This document shows positions 1 through 10,178 of a DNA stretch of 48,165 nucleotides, piece by piece. Every line of letters starts with the position of its first letter. Position 1 is the first letter of the stretch. The stretch spans positions 1-48,165 of the forward strand of contig CANJBQ010000021.1 of the NCBI GenBank assembly GCA_947472645.1, in the 5' to 3' direction. Position numbers and translations under genes: made by a program. The stretch is from Burkholderiaceae bacterium. Its GTDB lineage: Bacteria > Pseudomonadota > Gammaproteobacteria > Burkholderiales > Burkholderiaceae. The notes below the pieces were generated by a model, which worked only from the letters and a program-made list of their open reading frames with translations, searched no databases and was not told the origin of the DNA.

Positions 1-837
1 AATCGCGTTTTTGAGGCTACGAATGACAGCGCCTACATGCGAGTCCAACAAGAAAGGCTGGCGATACCCGCCAAAGAGGGTGTTGCATTCCCTTTAGTCG
101 AAAAACTGTTGAAATTTAATACCCCAACAGAATCACGGGTAGAAGTTGTCATCCTGTCTCGCAATGATCCTGTGAGTGGTTTAAGAGTCTTTCGTTCTGC
201 AGAGCACGCAGGATTAAAATTAGAGCGAGGGGTTTTTACTCGAGGGCGTCCACCCTATCACTATTTACGATCTTTACATGCAAATCTTTTTTTATCAGCC
301 AATGAACAAGATGTCAGAGAAACGATTTTGGCAGGTTTCCCTGCCGCTTTAGTCTATCCTCAATCTGTCAAAATTGCTAAGTCAAATCCGAATGAGGTAC
401 GTATTGCTTTTGATGGTGATGCCGTTTTATTTTCGGATGAGTCCGAACAAATTTTCCAAACAAAAGGTCTGGATGCTTTTGTAAAGCACGAAACCCATCT
501 AGCTAAAACTCCATTACCTCCCGGGCCGTTTAAGCCACTTTTGGAAGCTTTGCAGCAATTGCAAAACTCTAGTCAACAATCCTCGATGAAAATTCGAACG
601 GCATTAGTTACTGCCCGCTCTGCACCTACTCATGAAAGAGCGATTCGTACACTCATGAGTTGGGGCATTGATGTGGATGAAGCGATGTTTTTAGGTGGGC
701 TCAATAAAAGTGATTTTTTACGAGAGTTTGCCCCCGATTTTTTCTTTGATGATCAAACTGGACATTGCGAAATGGCTTCAGAAGTAGCCCCAACTGGTCA
801 AGTTATTTCTGGTATTACAAATCAACGTAAAGAATAA
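1..837 (+). CDS. 5'-nucleotidase (PF06189-type), 5' end outside window
   Basis: Probable cytosolic nucleoside 5'-monophosphate phosphatase of the NT5C1-like 5'-nucleotidase family. The frame is open from base 1, and the residues before the first internal ATG (position 37) still resemble the family (NRVFEA, then FPLVEKLL), so the true start lies upstream of the window. Visible family marks are the FPLVEKLL segment, an Asp-rich DGDAVLFSDESE stretch, VTARSAPTHERAIRTL and FFDDQTGH near the end. The family is usually about 300 residues, so perhaps 20-40 residues are missing. It is followed three bases later by queF on the same strand, suggesting co-transcription. Family assignment is from recalled motifs; the substrate is inferred only. 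Confidence 0.8.
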   Translation, partial: NRVFEATNDSAYMRVQQERLAIPAKEGVAFPLVEKLLKFNTPTESRVEVVILSRNDPVSGLRVFRSAEHAGLKLERGVFTRGRPPYHYLRSLHANLFLSANEQDVRETILAGFPAALVYPQSVKIAKSNPNEVRIAFDGDAVLFSDESEQIFQTKGLDAFVKHETHLAKTPLPPGPFKPLLEALQQLQNSSQQSSMKIRTALVTARSAPTHERAIRTLMSWGIDVDEAMFLGGLNKSDFLREFAPDFFFDDQTGHCEMASEVAPTGQVISGITNQRKE

Positions 838-840
838 TGT

Positions 841-1692
841 ATGACTAATCCTAAACATCTCTCTGGAAAAATTGAGGATGCGCCTCTGGGAAAGATATCG
901 CAAAATCCTGAGCAATATAGCCCTCAACTCCTCTTTCCAATTGCAAGGAGCACCAACCGCGCACTCTTGGCTTATGGTCAAACAATGCCTTTTATGGGTG
1001 TCGATATTTGGAATGCCTATGAGTTGTCTTGGTTAGGGCAAAGAGGAAAGCCCGAAGTCGCCATTGCCCAATTTGAAATTCCTTGCGACTCACCCAATCT
1101 AGTTGAATCGAAATCACTCAAGCTATATTTAAATAGTCTTAATCATTCAAAATTTGACAACGTTGAAAGCGTTCAACAAACGATTACTCAAGATTTATCT
1201 TTGGCCGTCGGAAGACCGGTTAGAGTTCAGTTGTTTTTCCCAAGTGATTGGTCCAAGCTATCTTTTGAGCAAATGCCAGGCTTAAACTTAGATCGGCTTG
1301 ATATAGACATTGATCCCGATGGCCAACCTAACTCTGAATTACTCAGTGCGACTTTTTCTTTAGCCCCTATTGAACAAACCTTATATTCTCATTTGCTACG
1401 CAGCAACTGCCCTGTAACAGCTCAACCGGACTGGGCAAGTATCTACATCGATTATGTAGGTGCGCCGATTAATGAAGAAGGCTTATTAAAGTATTTAATC
1501 GCATTTCGTAATCACCAAGAATTTCATGAGCATTGTGTCGAAAAAATATTTTGTGATATCAAGATGCGGTGTAAGCCTGCAAAACTATCTGTTTATGCGA
1601 GATATACGAGGCGTGGTGGTCTGGATATTAATCCGTTTAGAACTGACTCAAATCCACACCCTCCAAAAAACATAAGGCTTGCTAGACAATAG
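841..1692 (+). CDS. queF: NADPH-dependent 7-cyano-7-deazaguanine reductase
   Basis: Reduces preQ0 to preQ1 with NADPH in queuosine biosynthesis; cytosolic. At 283 residues it is the long, two-domain (type II) form. Seen in the sequence: the NADPH-binding ESKSLKLYLNSLN segment at about 89-101, nucleophile Cys190 in SNCPVTAQPD with Asp197, and His229/Glu230 in EFHEHCVEKIF. These numbers coincide with the E. coli enzyme as I recall it. The C-terminal TRRGGLDINPFRTD is also characteristic. It lies three bases downstream of the 5'-nucleotidase gene and converges on a methyltransferase 12 bases away with no visible terminator. Confidence 0.97.
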   Translation: MTNPKHLSGKIEDAPLGKISQNPEQYSPQLLFPIARSTNRALLAYGQTMPFMGVDIWNAYELSWLGQRGKPEVAIAQFEIPCDSPNLVESKSLKLYLNSLNHSKFDNVESVQQTITQDLSLAVGRPVRVQLFFPSDWSKLSFEQMPGLNLDRLDIDIDPDGQPNSELLSATFSLAPIEQTLYSHLLRSNCPVTAQPDWASIYIDYVGAPINEEGLLKYLIAFRNHQEFHEHCVEKIFCDIKMRCKPAKLSVYARYTRRGGLDINPFRTDSNPHPPKNIRLARQ

Positions 1693-1704
1693 CATTTTGC
1701 CGAA

Positions 1705-2307
1705 TTATCGCAGAGGTATATATACTTTTCCAATACTTCGCATTTCTTGTTCTGATTTTTCTTGCACAAATGCTACATTCCACAAATCATAAGCTTCAGG
1801 TCTTCGTCCACCAAAATAGGATAAAAAACCAGCCTCATTAAATGCTCCTAATAGTGACGAGTAGGTAAATCCGCACTTATGTGACATATTCGTTAACCCC
1901 AGTGCCTGATTGCCCCTAATGCCAAACAAAACATCAATGGGCGCAATTGGAGTGCCAACGGTATTGTTAAACAAAGGAACCAGCAGTTTGTCAGCTACGA
2001 TAGCTTCACAAGTGGTTTGCAAATCAGGGCAAGTCAAAACAACGATTCCATCATCTTTTAATACTCTTTTAAACTCTTTTAAAACAGGAACCACTTCGTG
2101 CGCATAAAGATAAACGATATTATGAAATGAATACACCGCATCAACGCTAGCTGTTGGGACTTTAGATAAATCATTTATGGATCCCTCTATATCAACCTCA
2201 ATACCGGGACGATGATCCAGCCGCACCTCTTTCCAGTCATCAGCATTAAATCCCTGTATATCTGCCTTAGGTGTCCCACTACTTAGAACATGCAAAAATG
2301 ATTTCAT
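1705..2307 (-). CDS. Small class I SAM-dependent methyltransferase
   Basis: Methyltransferase-11-like protein of 200 residues; substrate unknown. The middle shows the usual post-I region (EVRLDHRPGIEVDIEG), the SVDAVYSFHNIVYLYAHEV segment and a motif II/III-like RVLKDDGIVVLTCPDLQ. The glycine-rich SAM loop expected near the N-terminus is weak: LHVLSSG where related proteins, as I recall, carry LHVGCG. The C-terminal half (MSHKCGFTYSSLLGAFNEAGF) resembles a family of small proteobacterial methyltransferases. It is a single gene, convergent with queF and downstream of ssb on the same strand. Shine-Dalgarno support for the ATG is weak (AAAGG about 13 bases upstream). Confidence 0.75.
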   Translation of the reverse strand: MKSFLHVLSSGTPKADIQGFNADDWKEVRLDHRPGIEVDIEGSINDLSKVPTASVDAVYSFHNIVYLYAHEVVPVLKEFKRVLKDDGIVVLTCPDLQTTCEAIVADKLLVPLFNNTVGTPIAPIDVLFGIRGNQALGLTNMSHKCGFTYSSLLGAFNEAGFLSYFGGRRPEAYDLWNVAFVQEKSEQEMRSIGKVYIPLR

Positions 2308-2408
2308 CCGCTTTACCTTTGTTTTTCTATTTTCATGCTATTTAAAATTCATGGGGTTTATCTTACTAGATTTGTCTTATGACTCATATCAAAGAACAAG
2401 GGTTAAAG

Positions 2409-2432
2409 TCGCTAATGATCGAGGCTTAGCGA
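2409..2432. repeat. Inverted repeat in the ssb-methyltransferase spacer
   Basis: TCGCTAA at 2409-2415 is exactly inverted as TTAGCGA at 2426-2432 around a 10-base loop. It lies in the 227-base spacer (2308-2534) between the start of the methyltransferase gene and the end of ssb. No T-run follows on either strand, so it does not look like a factor-independent terminator. It could be an mRNA 3'-end hairpin for ssb or an operator for the methyltransferase gene. I see nothing else convincing in this spacer. Confidence 0.35.
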
Positions 2433-2534
2433 ATCAGGTTAAGCCACCATCGATTGATGGCATCTCCCCTATCGTAATACAACATCGACGTAACTCAGCG
2501 ACAGGCAATTCAATAATTCTAATATCGCCTTTAT

Positions 2535-2981
2535 TTAAAAAGGAATATCGTCATCCATTTCGCCTAAACTTGAACTAGCCGTCTTTGACGGCTCAGCTCG
2601 CTCCCTTGGTGCGCTGCTGGCAGGCATAGCGCCACTCGAATCATTCATCTTGCCACCTAGCATTTGCATGGAGTCAGCAATAATATCTGTCGCATATTTT
2701 TCCACGCCAGCTTGATCAGTGTATTTGCGCGTTCTGAGTTTGCCTTCTACATAGACCTGTGAACCTTTTTTCAAATACTGCGCTGAAATTTCGGCTAACT
2801 TTCCAAAAAAAGTGATGCGGTGCCATTCAGTTGTTTCTTTCATCTCACCCGTTGCTTTATCTTTATAGCGATCTGAAGTTGCTACAGAAATATTGGTGAT
2901 TGCATCACCGCTGGGTAAGTAACGAGTTTCTGGATCTCTACCGATATTGCCGACGATGATAACTTTATTTACTGATGCCAT
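2535..2981 (-). CDS. ssb: Single-stranded DNA-binding protein
   Basis: Binds single-stranded DNA in replication, repair and recombination. The 148-residue protein has the OB fold at about 1-110 ([43 protein letters not shown]) and a short, Gly/Ser/Ala-rich linker. It ends in the acidic tip DDDIPF (143-148) that recruits partner proteins. An AGGGGAA ribosome site sits just upstream of the ATG. The MFS gene behind it on the same strand ends 98 bases away, so ssb may have its own promoter. I looked for a LexA-type CTG-N10-CAG site in that spacer and found none. Neighbourhood with uvrA across the MFS gene matches other Burkholderiaceae as I recall. Confidence 0.98.
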   Translation of the reverse strand: MASVNKVIIVGNIGRDPETRYLPSGDAITNISVATSDRYKDKATGEMKETTEWHRITFFGKLAEISAQYLKKGSQVYVEGKLRTRKYTDQAGVEKYATDIIADSMQMLGGKMNDSSGAMPASSAPRERAEPSKTASSSLGEMDDDIPF

Positions 2982-3079
2982 GAAAATTCCCCTAATGAAT
3001 TGATGCCGAACACTCGACCCAAATTATTTTATAGATGACAAGCCTCCATCCAAAGACCCTTTACCTAAAATAAAAGCAT

Positions 3080-4279
3080 TTATTCTTTTTTGATTTTGGG
3101 TGGAAGTTCAGACATCTTTGCTGCAATTATAAGCCACACTAGTAATAATACCGAATCAATTTCAAAGATGGCTAGAGTTCCCAAATGCCCATAAATCCAA
3201 CCTCCTATAAGGCCTCCTAAGAACAAACCGATGGACATGGTGGTGTTATAAACACCCAAGCCAGCCCCACGATTGTCACCTGCAAATCTTGAAACTAATG
3301 ACGGTTGTAATGACTCTAGCAAATTAAAGCCTATAAAGAAGATAAAAAGCCCAAAACTAATCTGCCAAATATTCGCAAAATTTCCGAAAACGACTACCCC
3401 AAAATATACTTGAGAGATCAGCATCAAACCAATAGATACCTTCAATAAAAGAGCTAAACGATTTTTCTTTTCAGCTTGCATTAGCATTGGAGCCATCACC
3501 ACAATAGAGGCCACAAGAACAGATAAATAAACTTTCCAATGCCCTTCCAAAGGTAAATCATTGGTAACCAGTAACTTTGGAATCGAGATAAACATGGCAA
3601 CCTGTGAAGCATGTAGAATCAGAACTCCAATATTTAACCGAAACAACTCAGGGTCTTTCAAAACTTTCAAAAAACGACTGGCATTCGAGTCCGTATCCTT
3701 TGGTTGGGGTGCAATCGAGATGGGGGCGCTAGGGACAACCTGCCAAGCTACGAAGATAGCTATTACCCCAAGTATTGCCATCATCCAAAAAATTCCAGGC
3801 ATTCCTAAAGTCTGGTAAAGCGGTGAGGCGATAATGATCGATACTGCAAAGCTAATAGCGATACTTCCTCCAATTAATGCCATTGCTCGGGTTCTGATCT
3901 CCTCTCGGGTTAAATCGGCAACCCAGGCTGTAATGGCGGCAGAAATAGCTCCAGCTCCTTGTATTGCTCGCCCCACTAATATCCAATAAAGATCATCATG
4001 TGAGGCAGCAATAACAGCACCTAGTACAAACAAACAAAGCCCACCAATGACCACTATACGTCGACCTATTTTGTCTGACAAAATACCCAGCGGTATATGA
4101 AAAAAGGCCTGAACCATACCATACACGCCAATTGTGATTCCGACCAAGGTGGCGTCATCGCCATGGGGCAGACTTCGGGCATGCAAACTAAAAATCGGCA
4201 AAATCAGAAATAGCCCAAGCATCCGCAGGGCAAAAATCCCAGATAAAGAGAAAGCTGAACGAAGTTCTGACGGATTCAT
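3080..4279 (-). CDS. MFS transporter, YajR-like core
   Basis: Twelve-helix major facilitator superfamily protein of 399 residues, probably a drug/H+ antiporter-type exporter in the inner membrane. The signature loop between helices 2 and 3 is clear (GILSDKIGRR, residues 65-74), followed by the LVGRAIQGAGAISAAITAW segment typical of the 12-TM exporter branch. The N-terminal sequence resembles YajR, but the protein stops after helix 12 and so lacks the extra cytoplasmic C-terminal domain of E. coli YajR. Substrate is unknown. It is divergent from uvrA with only 36 bases between start codons. Confidence 0.85.
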   Translation of the reverse strand: MNPSELRSAFSLSGIFALRMLGLFLILPIFSLHARSLPHGDDATLVGITIGVYGMVQAFFHIPLGILSDKIGRRIVVIGGLCLFVLGAVIAASHDDLYWILVGRAIQGAGAISAAITAWVADLTREEIRTRAMALIGGSIAISFAVSIIIASPLYQTLGMPGIFWMMAILGVIAIFVAWQVVPSAPISIAPQPKDTDSNASRFLKVLKDPELFRLNIGVLILHASQVAMFISIPKLLVTNDLPLEGHWKVYLSVLVASIVVMAPMLMQAEKKNRLALLLKVSIGLMLISQVYFGVVVFGNFANIWQISFGLFIFFIGFNLLESLQPSLVSRFAGDNRGAGLGVYNTTMSIGLFLGGLIGGWIYGHLGTLAIFEIDSVLLLVWLIIAAKMSELPPKIKKE

Positions 4280-4295
4280 AAGAAAAGACTATATT
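4267..4295 (+). promoter_or_regulatory. Candidate sigma-70 promoter for uvrA
   Basis: CTGACG at 4267-4272 (four of six matches to the -35 consensus) and TATATT at 4290-4295 (five of six to the -10) are separated by 17 bases. The -35 hexamer lies inside the first codons of the divergent MFS gene, as the 36-base spacer forces. No CTG-N10-CAG LexA box is visible here. The assignment is by eye only. Confidence 0.4.
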
Positions 4296-4315
4296 AATGG
4301 GTTAAGCAGGTAATT

Positions 4316-7171
4316 ATGAACGAAACTATACAAATCCGTGGTGCTCGCACCCACAATTTAAAAAATATTAATCTAGATATCCCTAGAAACCAGCTTGTGG
4401 TGATCACTGGCTTATCGGGTTCAGGTAAAAGCTCGCTAGCCTTCGACACGCTCTATGCTGAAGGTCAACGTCGTTATGTAGAGTCACTTTCCGCATATGC
4501 AAGACAATTTTTACAATTAATGGACAAACCCGATGTTGACTCTATCGAAGGACTTTCTCCGGCCATTTCGATTGAACAAAAGGCAACGAGTCATAATCCT
4601 AGGTCAACCGTAGGTACCGTTACTGAAATTCACGATTATCTAAGATTGTTATTTGCTCGTGCAGGAACCCCTCATTGTCCCGAGCATGGTTTACCGCTTG
4701 AAGCGCAAAGTATCGCTCAAATGGTCGACCACATCCTTGCTATGCCAGAAGATACCAAACTCATGATTCTTGCGCCAGTCGTCAGTAATCGTAAAGGTGA
4801 GTTTGTTGAGTTTTTTGAGGATCTACAAGCGCAAGGGTTTGTGCGGTTTCGAATTCGGTCTGGTGGCGGAACAACCAATACGGCTAAAGCGAGAGTCTAC
4901 GAAGTAGATAGTCTTCCAACATTAAAAAAGACTGACAAGCATTCAATCGAAGTTGTTGTGGATCGAATCAAAGTAAAAGAAGAGATAAAACAACGATTAG
5001 CCGAATCCCTAGAAACAGCGATCCGACTTGCAGATGGCCGTGTAATGGCGGTTAATATGGATACTGAAGAAGAGTTCTTGTTTTCTAATAAATTTGCTTG
5101 TCCCGTTTGTTCTTTTGCGCTGCAAGAGCTTGAACCCCGACTCTTTTCCTTTAATAACCCAATGGGAGCTTGCCCAAGTTGTGATGGACTAGGGCATGTC
5201 TCCTTCTTTGACCCCAAAAGAGTTGTTGCTCATCCTGAACTATCCATGGCCTCGGGCGCTATTAAAGGATGGGATCGCAGAAATCAGTTTTATTTTCGAA
5301 TGCTTCAAAATTTAGCCGACTTTGCTAAGTTTGATCTAGAAAAGCCCTTCGAATCTCTCAGCAAGAAAGCTCAAGACCTTATCCTATTTGGCTCAGGTCA
5401 AACTAAAGTACCTTTTGAGTATTTAAATGAAAAAGGTCTAGCCGTCATCAAGCCACATACATTTGAGGGCATCATTTCAAATTTTGAGCGACGTTACCGT
5501 GAAACAGACTCCATTGCTGTAAGGGAGGAGCTTTCTCGCTATCAAAATGTTAGAACCTGCACTGAATGTGAGGGCTGTCGTCTTCGTAAAGAAGCTAGGT
5601 TTGTGAAGGTGGGTGAGAATGATCAAAGTAGAGCGATCTTCGAAGTCAGTAACCTTCCACTGAAAGCAGCCTTTGAATATTTTTCTACTCTTAATTTAAA
5701 AGGTGTAAAAAAAGAAATCGCCGATAAAATCGTGAAAGAAATTTCTTCACGCCTAAAATTTCTAAATGACGTTGGGCTAGATTACCTTTCTTTAGACAGA
5801 AGTGCTGATACTTTATCCGGTGGTGAAGCGCAACGCATTCGTTTGGCATCACAAATTGGTTCTGGTTTAACTGGTGTTATGTACGTTTTAGATGAGCCTT
5901 CCATTGGTCTGCATCAACGCGATAACGACCGTCTCATTAAAACACTTGTTCACTTACGTGATTTAGGTAATTCCGTACTTGTTGTGGAACATGATGAAGA
6001 TATGATCCGATCCTCCGACTATGTTATCGACATTGGTCCAGGAGCAGGGGTACACGGCGGAAAAGTGGTTGCAATTGGAACGCCATCGGAAATAGAAGAA
6101 AACTCCGCATCTCTCACTGGTCAATACCTGAGTGGTAAAAAGACGATTACCTATCCCGCTGGCCGTCTCAAGCCTAGTGATCGTTGGATTACGATCCATG
6201 GTGCTACTGGCAATAATTTACAAAACGTTAGCGCTAAAATCCCCGTTGGATTACTCACCTGTATAACCGGCGTTTCTGGATCAGGGAAATCAACGCTTAT
6301 CAATGACACACTTCATCATGCCGTTGCTCAACATTTATATGGCTCAGTTGCTGAACCATCGCCATATACTGAAATTGAAGGCCTTGAGCACTTTGATAAG
6401 ATCATTAGCGTAGATCAGTCACCTATTGGCAGAACTCCTCGTTCCAACCCAGCAACTTATACCGGCTTATTTACTCCTATTCGTGAACTCTTTGCGGGTG
6501 TTCCCGCTGCTCGTGAACGCGGGTATGAGACCGGACGATTCTCCTTTAATGTAAAAGGGGGCCGATGTGAAACCTGTGAAGGTGATGGCGTCATTAAAGT
6601 TGAAATGCATTTTTTACCAGATGTTTATGTACCTTGCGATGTCTGTCATGGGAAAAGATATAACCGAGAGACTCTAGATATCCGTTATAAAGGTAAAAAT
6701 ATTCACGAAGTGTTATCGATGACTATCGAACAAGCCTTTGAGTTTTTTGAGGCTGTGCCAGTCGTTCGTCGAAAGTTAAAAACTTTATTAGATGTAGGTT
6801 TAGGCTATGTCAAGCTTGGTCAAAGTGCGACGACCTTATCAGGGGGTGAAGCCCAGCGTGTAAAACTTTCACTCGAACTTTCTAAGCGAGATACAGGGCG
6901 TACTCTATATATCTTAGATGAACCAACTACAGGCCTTCACTTCCAGGATATTCAATTACTCTTGGAAGTCATCTTCTCATTAAGAAAACAAGGCAATACC
7001 ATTCTCATTATTGAACATAATTTAGATGTCATTAAAACGGCTGACTGGATTATAGATATGGGGCCAGAAGGTGGTGCAGGTGGCGGGATGATTATTGCTC
7101 AAGGTAGCCCTGAAACAGTTGTTAAAGTTAAGGCGAGTTTTACTGGCAAATACCTTAAGCCTTTACTTTAA
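4316..7171 (+). CDS. uvrA: Excinuclease ABC subunit A
   Basis: Damage-recognition ATPase of nucleotide excision repair, acting with UvrB and UvrC. The 951-residue length is normal. Two ABC modules are seen: Walker A GLSGSGKS at 32-39 and GVSGSGKST at about 653-660, each with an LSGGEAQR signature and a DEP Walker B. The zinc modules are CPVC...CPSC near 260-290 and CETCEGDG...[13 protein letters not shown] near 750-785. The start gives the classical [14 protein letters not shown] beginning. Its last 17 bases overlap the end of the convergent antiporter gene, and no terminator separates them. Confidence 0.99.
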   Translation: MNETIQIRGARTHNLKNINLDIPRNQLVVITGLSGSGKSSLAFDTLYAEGQRRYVESLSAYARQFLQLMDKPDVDSIEGLSPAISIEQKATSHNPRSTVGTVTEIHDYLRLLFARAGTPHCPEHGLPLEAQSIAQMVDHILAMPEDTKLMILAPVVSNRKGEFVEFFEDLQAQGFVRFRIRSGGGTTNTAKARVYEVDSLPTLKKTDKHSIEVVVDRIKVKEEIKQRLAESLETAIRLADGRVMAVNMDTEEEFLFSNKFACPVCSFALQELEPRLFSFNNPMGACPSCDGLGHVSFFDPKRVVAHPELSMASGAIKGWDRRNQFYFRMLQNLADFAKFDLEKPFESLSKKAQDLILFGSGQTKVPFEYLNEKGLAVIKPHTFEGIISNFERRYRETDSIAVREELSRYQNVRTCTECEGCRLRKEARFVKVGENDQSRAIFEVSNLPLKAAFEYFSTLNLKGVKKEIADKIVKEISSRLKFLNDVGLDYLSLDRSADTLSGGEAQRIRLASQIGSGLTGVMYVLDEPSIGLHQRDNDRLIKTLVHLRDLGNSVLVVEHDEDMIRSSDYVIDIGPGAGVHGGKVVAIGTPSEIEENSASLTGQYLSGKKTITYPAGRLKPSDRWITIHGATGNNLQNVSAKIPVGLLTCITGVSGSGKSTLINDTLHHAVAQHLYGSVAEPSPYTEIEGLEHFDKIISVDQSPIGRTPRSNPATYTGLFTPIRELFAGVPAARERGYETGRFSFNVKGGRCETCEGDGVIKVEMHFLPDVYVPCDVCHGKRYNRETLDIRYKGKNIHEVLSMTIEQAFEFFEAVPVVRRKLKTLLDVGLGYVKLGQSATTLSGGEAQRVKLSLELSKRDTGRTLYILDEPTTGLHFQDIQLLLEVIFSLRKQGNTILIIEHNLDVIKTADWIIDMGPEGGAGGGMIIAQGSPETVVKVKASFTGKYLKPLL

Positions 7172-9170
7172 ACTTACTAGGTATTTTTCTCAGCAATTTT
7201 TCAGCTTTTTCTAAAGACTGTATATTGCCGGAAAGTACCAAAATATCCTCTGGCTCAAACAGTAATTCTGGCAATGGTTCCAATTTGGTATACGTGTTCG
7301 TAATACCTTGTTTCCTTCTAACACTTTGCACCACAACATCCATTTGTTCAAGCCACTCTAAAGTTTTTCCAATGGCGGACATATCTTTTTTTAGATGAAC
7401 TGAGCTTAATCGAATTGAATCTGCATCTTCAATATCATCATCCTCAAGCCCTGGAAAATAGCCACGTAACTTTCCATAACGGTTCTCTCTCACTTCACTA
7501 ATCCTGCGCATCACCCGTCTTAACGGCACTCCAACCAAGGATAAAACTTGCGCTCCCAACATCACACTTCCTTCCGCCTTTTCAGGAATTACTTGAGTAG
7601 CCCCGGACTTGAGTAATGTATCCATCTCTAGCTCATCCTTAGCTATAGCAAGAACTGGTAACCCCTCATGAAGATGCTCTATTTGTTGGATGACTTTGAT
7701 AGTGTCTTGTATGGATTGAAACGTAATGACGATTGCCTTAGCGCGATGAATTCCGGCTGCATTTAAATTATTAGCACTCTGTGACAGACCATAAACTACA
7801 GACTTACCAGCCTCACTAGCCTGTTTTACCCTTTCAGGATCTGCATCTAAAGCAATATAACTAATACCTTCACTTTCCAGCATATTTGCTACATGTTGTC
7901 CGGTCGCGCCAAAGCCACAAATAATGACATGCTGATCATTTTGAATACTTTGAGCAGCAATTTTTGTTAAATCGATAGACTGATCAAACCACTCTGTTTT
8001 CGATAACCTTAGAGCTATCTGATTACTATATTGAATAAGTATCGGCGCCACCAACATCGAGAGCAACATTGCAGCAAGTACTGCTTGTGATAGATTTACG
8101 TCAATCCAATCTAATTGGTCAATTTGATTAATCATCACAAAACCAAACTCACCAGCTTGAGCTAGACAAATCGCAGTTCGGATCGAGACTCCAGGGGATG
8201 ATCCAAATTTTCTAGCCAAACCAGCAATAATTAAAAACTTAAAAAGCAATGCTCCAAAAAATAAAAATAATACTAAATGTAATTCTGCTAAAACAGATTG
8301 AATATCCACCAACATACCTACGGTAATAAAAAATAATCCCAGCAATATATCCCTAAACGACTCAATCCCCTCTTCGACCTGAAATCGATAAGGTGTCTCG
8401 GAAATCAACATTCCCGCCATAAAGGCTCCCAATGCCATCGAAAGTCCAAAATAGTTTGTAATAGCCGCCATGCCAATCGAGACAAGCAATACGTTCAACA
8501 TAAATAGCTCTTGTGAGCGAAAACTAGCTACTACACGAAACCACGCACTAAAAATCTTTTGTCCCACAAAAAATATCATGACTAAAGCAACTGTAATTTT
8601 TAATCCTGCCAACGTTAATGCAAATGCAATATCTCCAGGATTTTTTCCTAATGATGGAATTAAAATAAGTAGGAGAATGACCACTAAATCCTGAAACAGT
8701 AATACGCCTAGGACATTTTTTCCATGCTGCGTATCCAGTTCTGCTTTTTCCGACAGCGCTTTTACAACAATGGCAGTCGATGACATCGCTAATGCGCCAC
8801 CTAAAGCAAACAAAACGTGCCAAGGTAGCACGAGAGGAATTACAAAGCGTAAAAAATATCCTGCAGGAATAGTAAGAAACATCGTTATAAATACTTGACT
8901 AACGCCAAAACCAAAGACAATGCTGCGCATTGCCTTGAGTTTGGTAAGATTAAACTCTAAGCCTATGGAAAACATCAAAAATACAACTCCAAACTCTGCA
9001 AAATGTTTTACCATGTCAGAATCAGGGGCTAAAGCAAGGGCGTGAGGTCCAATAACGATGCCAACAACTAAATATCCAAGGATGGAGGGTAGACGAAATA
9101 CTCTTGCAAGAAATACCCCGCCGAGTGCACAAGCGAGTAATGTCAGGGTGATTTGCAAAATAGAAGGCAT
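7155..9170 (-). CDS. Monovalent cation:proton antiporter-2 (KefB/YbaL-like) with RCK domain
   Basis: Inner-membrane CPA2 cation/H+ antiporter, probably K+ efflux or pH/electrophile homeostasis. Residues 1 to about 380 form the Na+/H+ exchanger domain with a dozen hydrophobic helices ([20 protein letters not shown] early on, and [13 protein letters not shown]). A TrkA-N/RCK nucleotide-binding domain follows ([20 protein letters not shown]), then a TrkA-C domain ending in [11 protein letters not shown] place the start at the ATG complementary to 9168-9170 ([12 protein letters not shown], 671 residues). The alternative start 45 bases upstream adds 15 unlikely residues and would overlap kdsD. The specific ion and ligand cannot be read from sequence. 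Confidence 0.88.
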   Translation of the reverse strand: MPSILQITLTLLACALGGVFLARVFRLPSILGYLVVGIVIGPHALALAPDSDMVKHFAEFGVVFLMFSIGLEFNLTKLKAMRSIVFGFGVSQVFITMFLTIPAGYFLRFVIPLVLPWHVLFALGGALAMSSTAIVVKALSEKAELDTQHGKNVLGVLLFQDLVVILLLILIPSLGKNPGDIAFALTLAGLKITVALVMIFFVGQKIFSAWFRVVASFRSQELFMLNVLLVSIGMAAITNYFGLSMALGAFMAGMLISETPYRFQVEEGIESFRDILLGLFFITVGMLVDIQSVLAELHLVLFLFFGALLFKFLIIAGLARKFGSSPGVSIRTAICLAQAGEFGFVMINQIDQLDWIDVNLSQAVLAAMLLSMLVAPILIQYSNQIALRLSKTEWFDQSIDLTKIAAQSIQNDQHVIICGFGATGQHVANMLESEGISYIALDADPERVKQASEAGKSVVYGLSQSANNLNAAGIHRAKAIVITFQSIQDTIKVIQQIEHLHEGLPVLAIAKDELEMDTLLKSGATQVIPEKAEGSVMLGAQVLSLVGVPLRRVMRRISEVRENRYGKLRGYFPGLEDDDIEDADSIRLSSVHLKKDMSAIGKTLEWLEQMDVVVQSVRRKQGITNTYTKLEPLPELLFEPEDILVLSGNIQSLEKAEKLLRKIPSKFKVKA

Positions 9171-9176
9171 ATACTT

Positions 9177-10178
9177 ATGAATATGATAGACAAAGTTAAT
9201 GAACATTTCATCCAATTAGCTAAAGATACCCTAGAAATTGAAAATCATGGCATCTTTCAATTATTGAATCGCTTCTCTGAGCCAGAATTTTCCCTGTCTT
9301 TTTCGAAGGCCATCGAGTTATTGCTTTCCTGTAAAGGTCGTATTGTCGTCTCTGGGATTGGTAAATCAGGACATATTGCTAACAAGATCTCAGCAACATT
9401 TTCTTCAACAGGTTCGCCAGCTTTCTTCTTGCATCCAGCAGAAGCCAGTCACGGTGATTTAGGCATGGTCCAAAAAGAAGATGTTTTTTTAGCCCTTTCT
9501 TATTCAGGAGAAAGTGCTGAACTTCTAACCATTGTTCCCATCATTAAAAGGATGGGCGCCAAACTGATAGCAATGACAGGTGCACCAACGTCCAAATTAG
9601 CTGAGTTAGCCGATGTTCATCTTGACGTTTCCGTAGATAAGGAAGCCTGTCCATTAAATCTAGCTCCAACAACGAGTACAACTGTCAGCTTAGTCATGGG
9701 AGACGCCCTTGCTGTGGTACTTCTCGATGCAAAGAATTTTAGTGTTGATGACTTTGCTAGATCTCATCCTGGTGGTAGTTTAGGCAAGCGATTACTAACT
9801 CATGTTAGAGATGTCATGCGCTATGGTGACGATGTACCAACAACTAAAATTGACGCTCCACTAAAAGATGCATTAATTGAGATTTCTAAAAAAAGACTTG
9901 GTATGACAGTCATTATCGATGATGATCATCACGTGTTAGGTATATTTACCGATGGCGACCTGAGACGACTTTTAGAAAAAACCTTAGACTTAGAAAATAT
10001 TCATTTGTCAGACGTCATGACTAAAAATCCTAAAATGATCTCTAAAGATATTTTAGTGGCTCAAGCTGTAGAAACCATGGAAAGATATCGTATCAATCAC
10101 TTACTGGTTTTAAGTCCAACAGGGAAATTAGAGGGTGCCCTCAACCTGCATGACTTACTTGCTTCAAAAATTATTTAA
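9177..10178 (+). CDS. kdsD: Arabinose-5-phosphate isomerase
   Basis: Interconverts ribulose-5-phosphate and arabinose-5-phosphate, the first step toward Kdo for LPS. The SIS domain contains SGIGKSGH at about 59-66 and the catalytic-region HPAEASHGDLG. Two CBS domains follow at about 220-265 (LGMTVIIDDDHHVLGIFTDG) and 275-330. The ATG at 9177 (MNMIDKVNEHF) is chosen; an upstream in-frame start at 9153 would run into the antiporter gene. The two divergent start codons are only six bases apart, so the kdsD promoter must lie inside the antiporter coding sequence. It heads the kdsD-kdsC-lptC-lptA-lptB run. Confidence 0.95.
   Translation: MNMIDKVNEHFIQLAKDTLEIENHGIFQLLNRFSEPEFSLSFSKAIELLLSCKGRIVVSGIGKSGHIANKISATFSSTGSPAFFLHPAEASHGDLGMVQKEDVFLALSYSGESAELLTIVPIIKRMGAKLIAMTGAPTSKLAELADVHLDVSVDKEACPLNLAPTTSTTVSLVMGDALAVVLLDAKNFSVDDFARSHPGGSLGKRLLTHVRDVMRYGDDVPTTKIDAPLKDALIEISKKRLGMTVIIDDDHHVLGIFTDGDLRRLLEKTLDLENIHLSDVMTKNPKMISKDILVAQAVETMERYRINHLLVLSPTGKLEGALNLHDLLASKII

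Noticed and set aside
2351..2578. A 75-codon plus-strand open frame in the ssb-methyltransferase spacer
   Set aside because: It has no recognisable domain, no ribosome site, and runs into the antisense of the ssb C-terminus. Chance frame.
4280..4315. LexA/SOS box upstream of uvrA (and of ssb)
   Set aside because: I looked for CTG-N10-CAG in the uvrA leader and in 2982-3079 and found none. Betaproteobacterial SOS membership cannot be claimed from this window.
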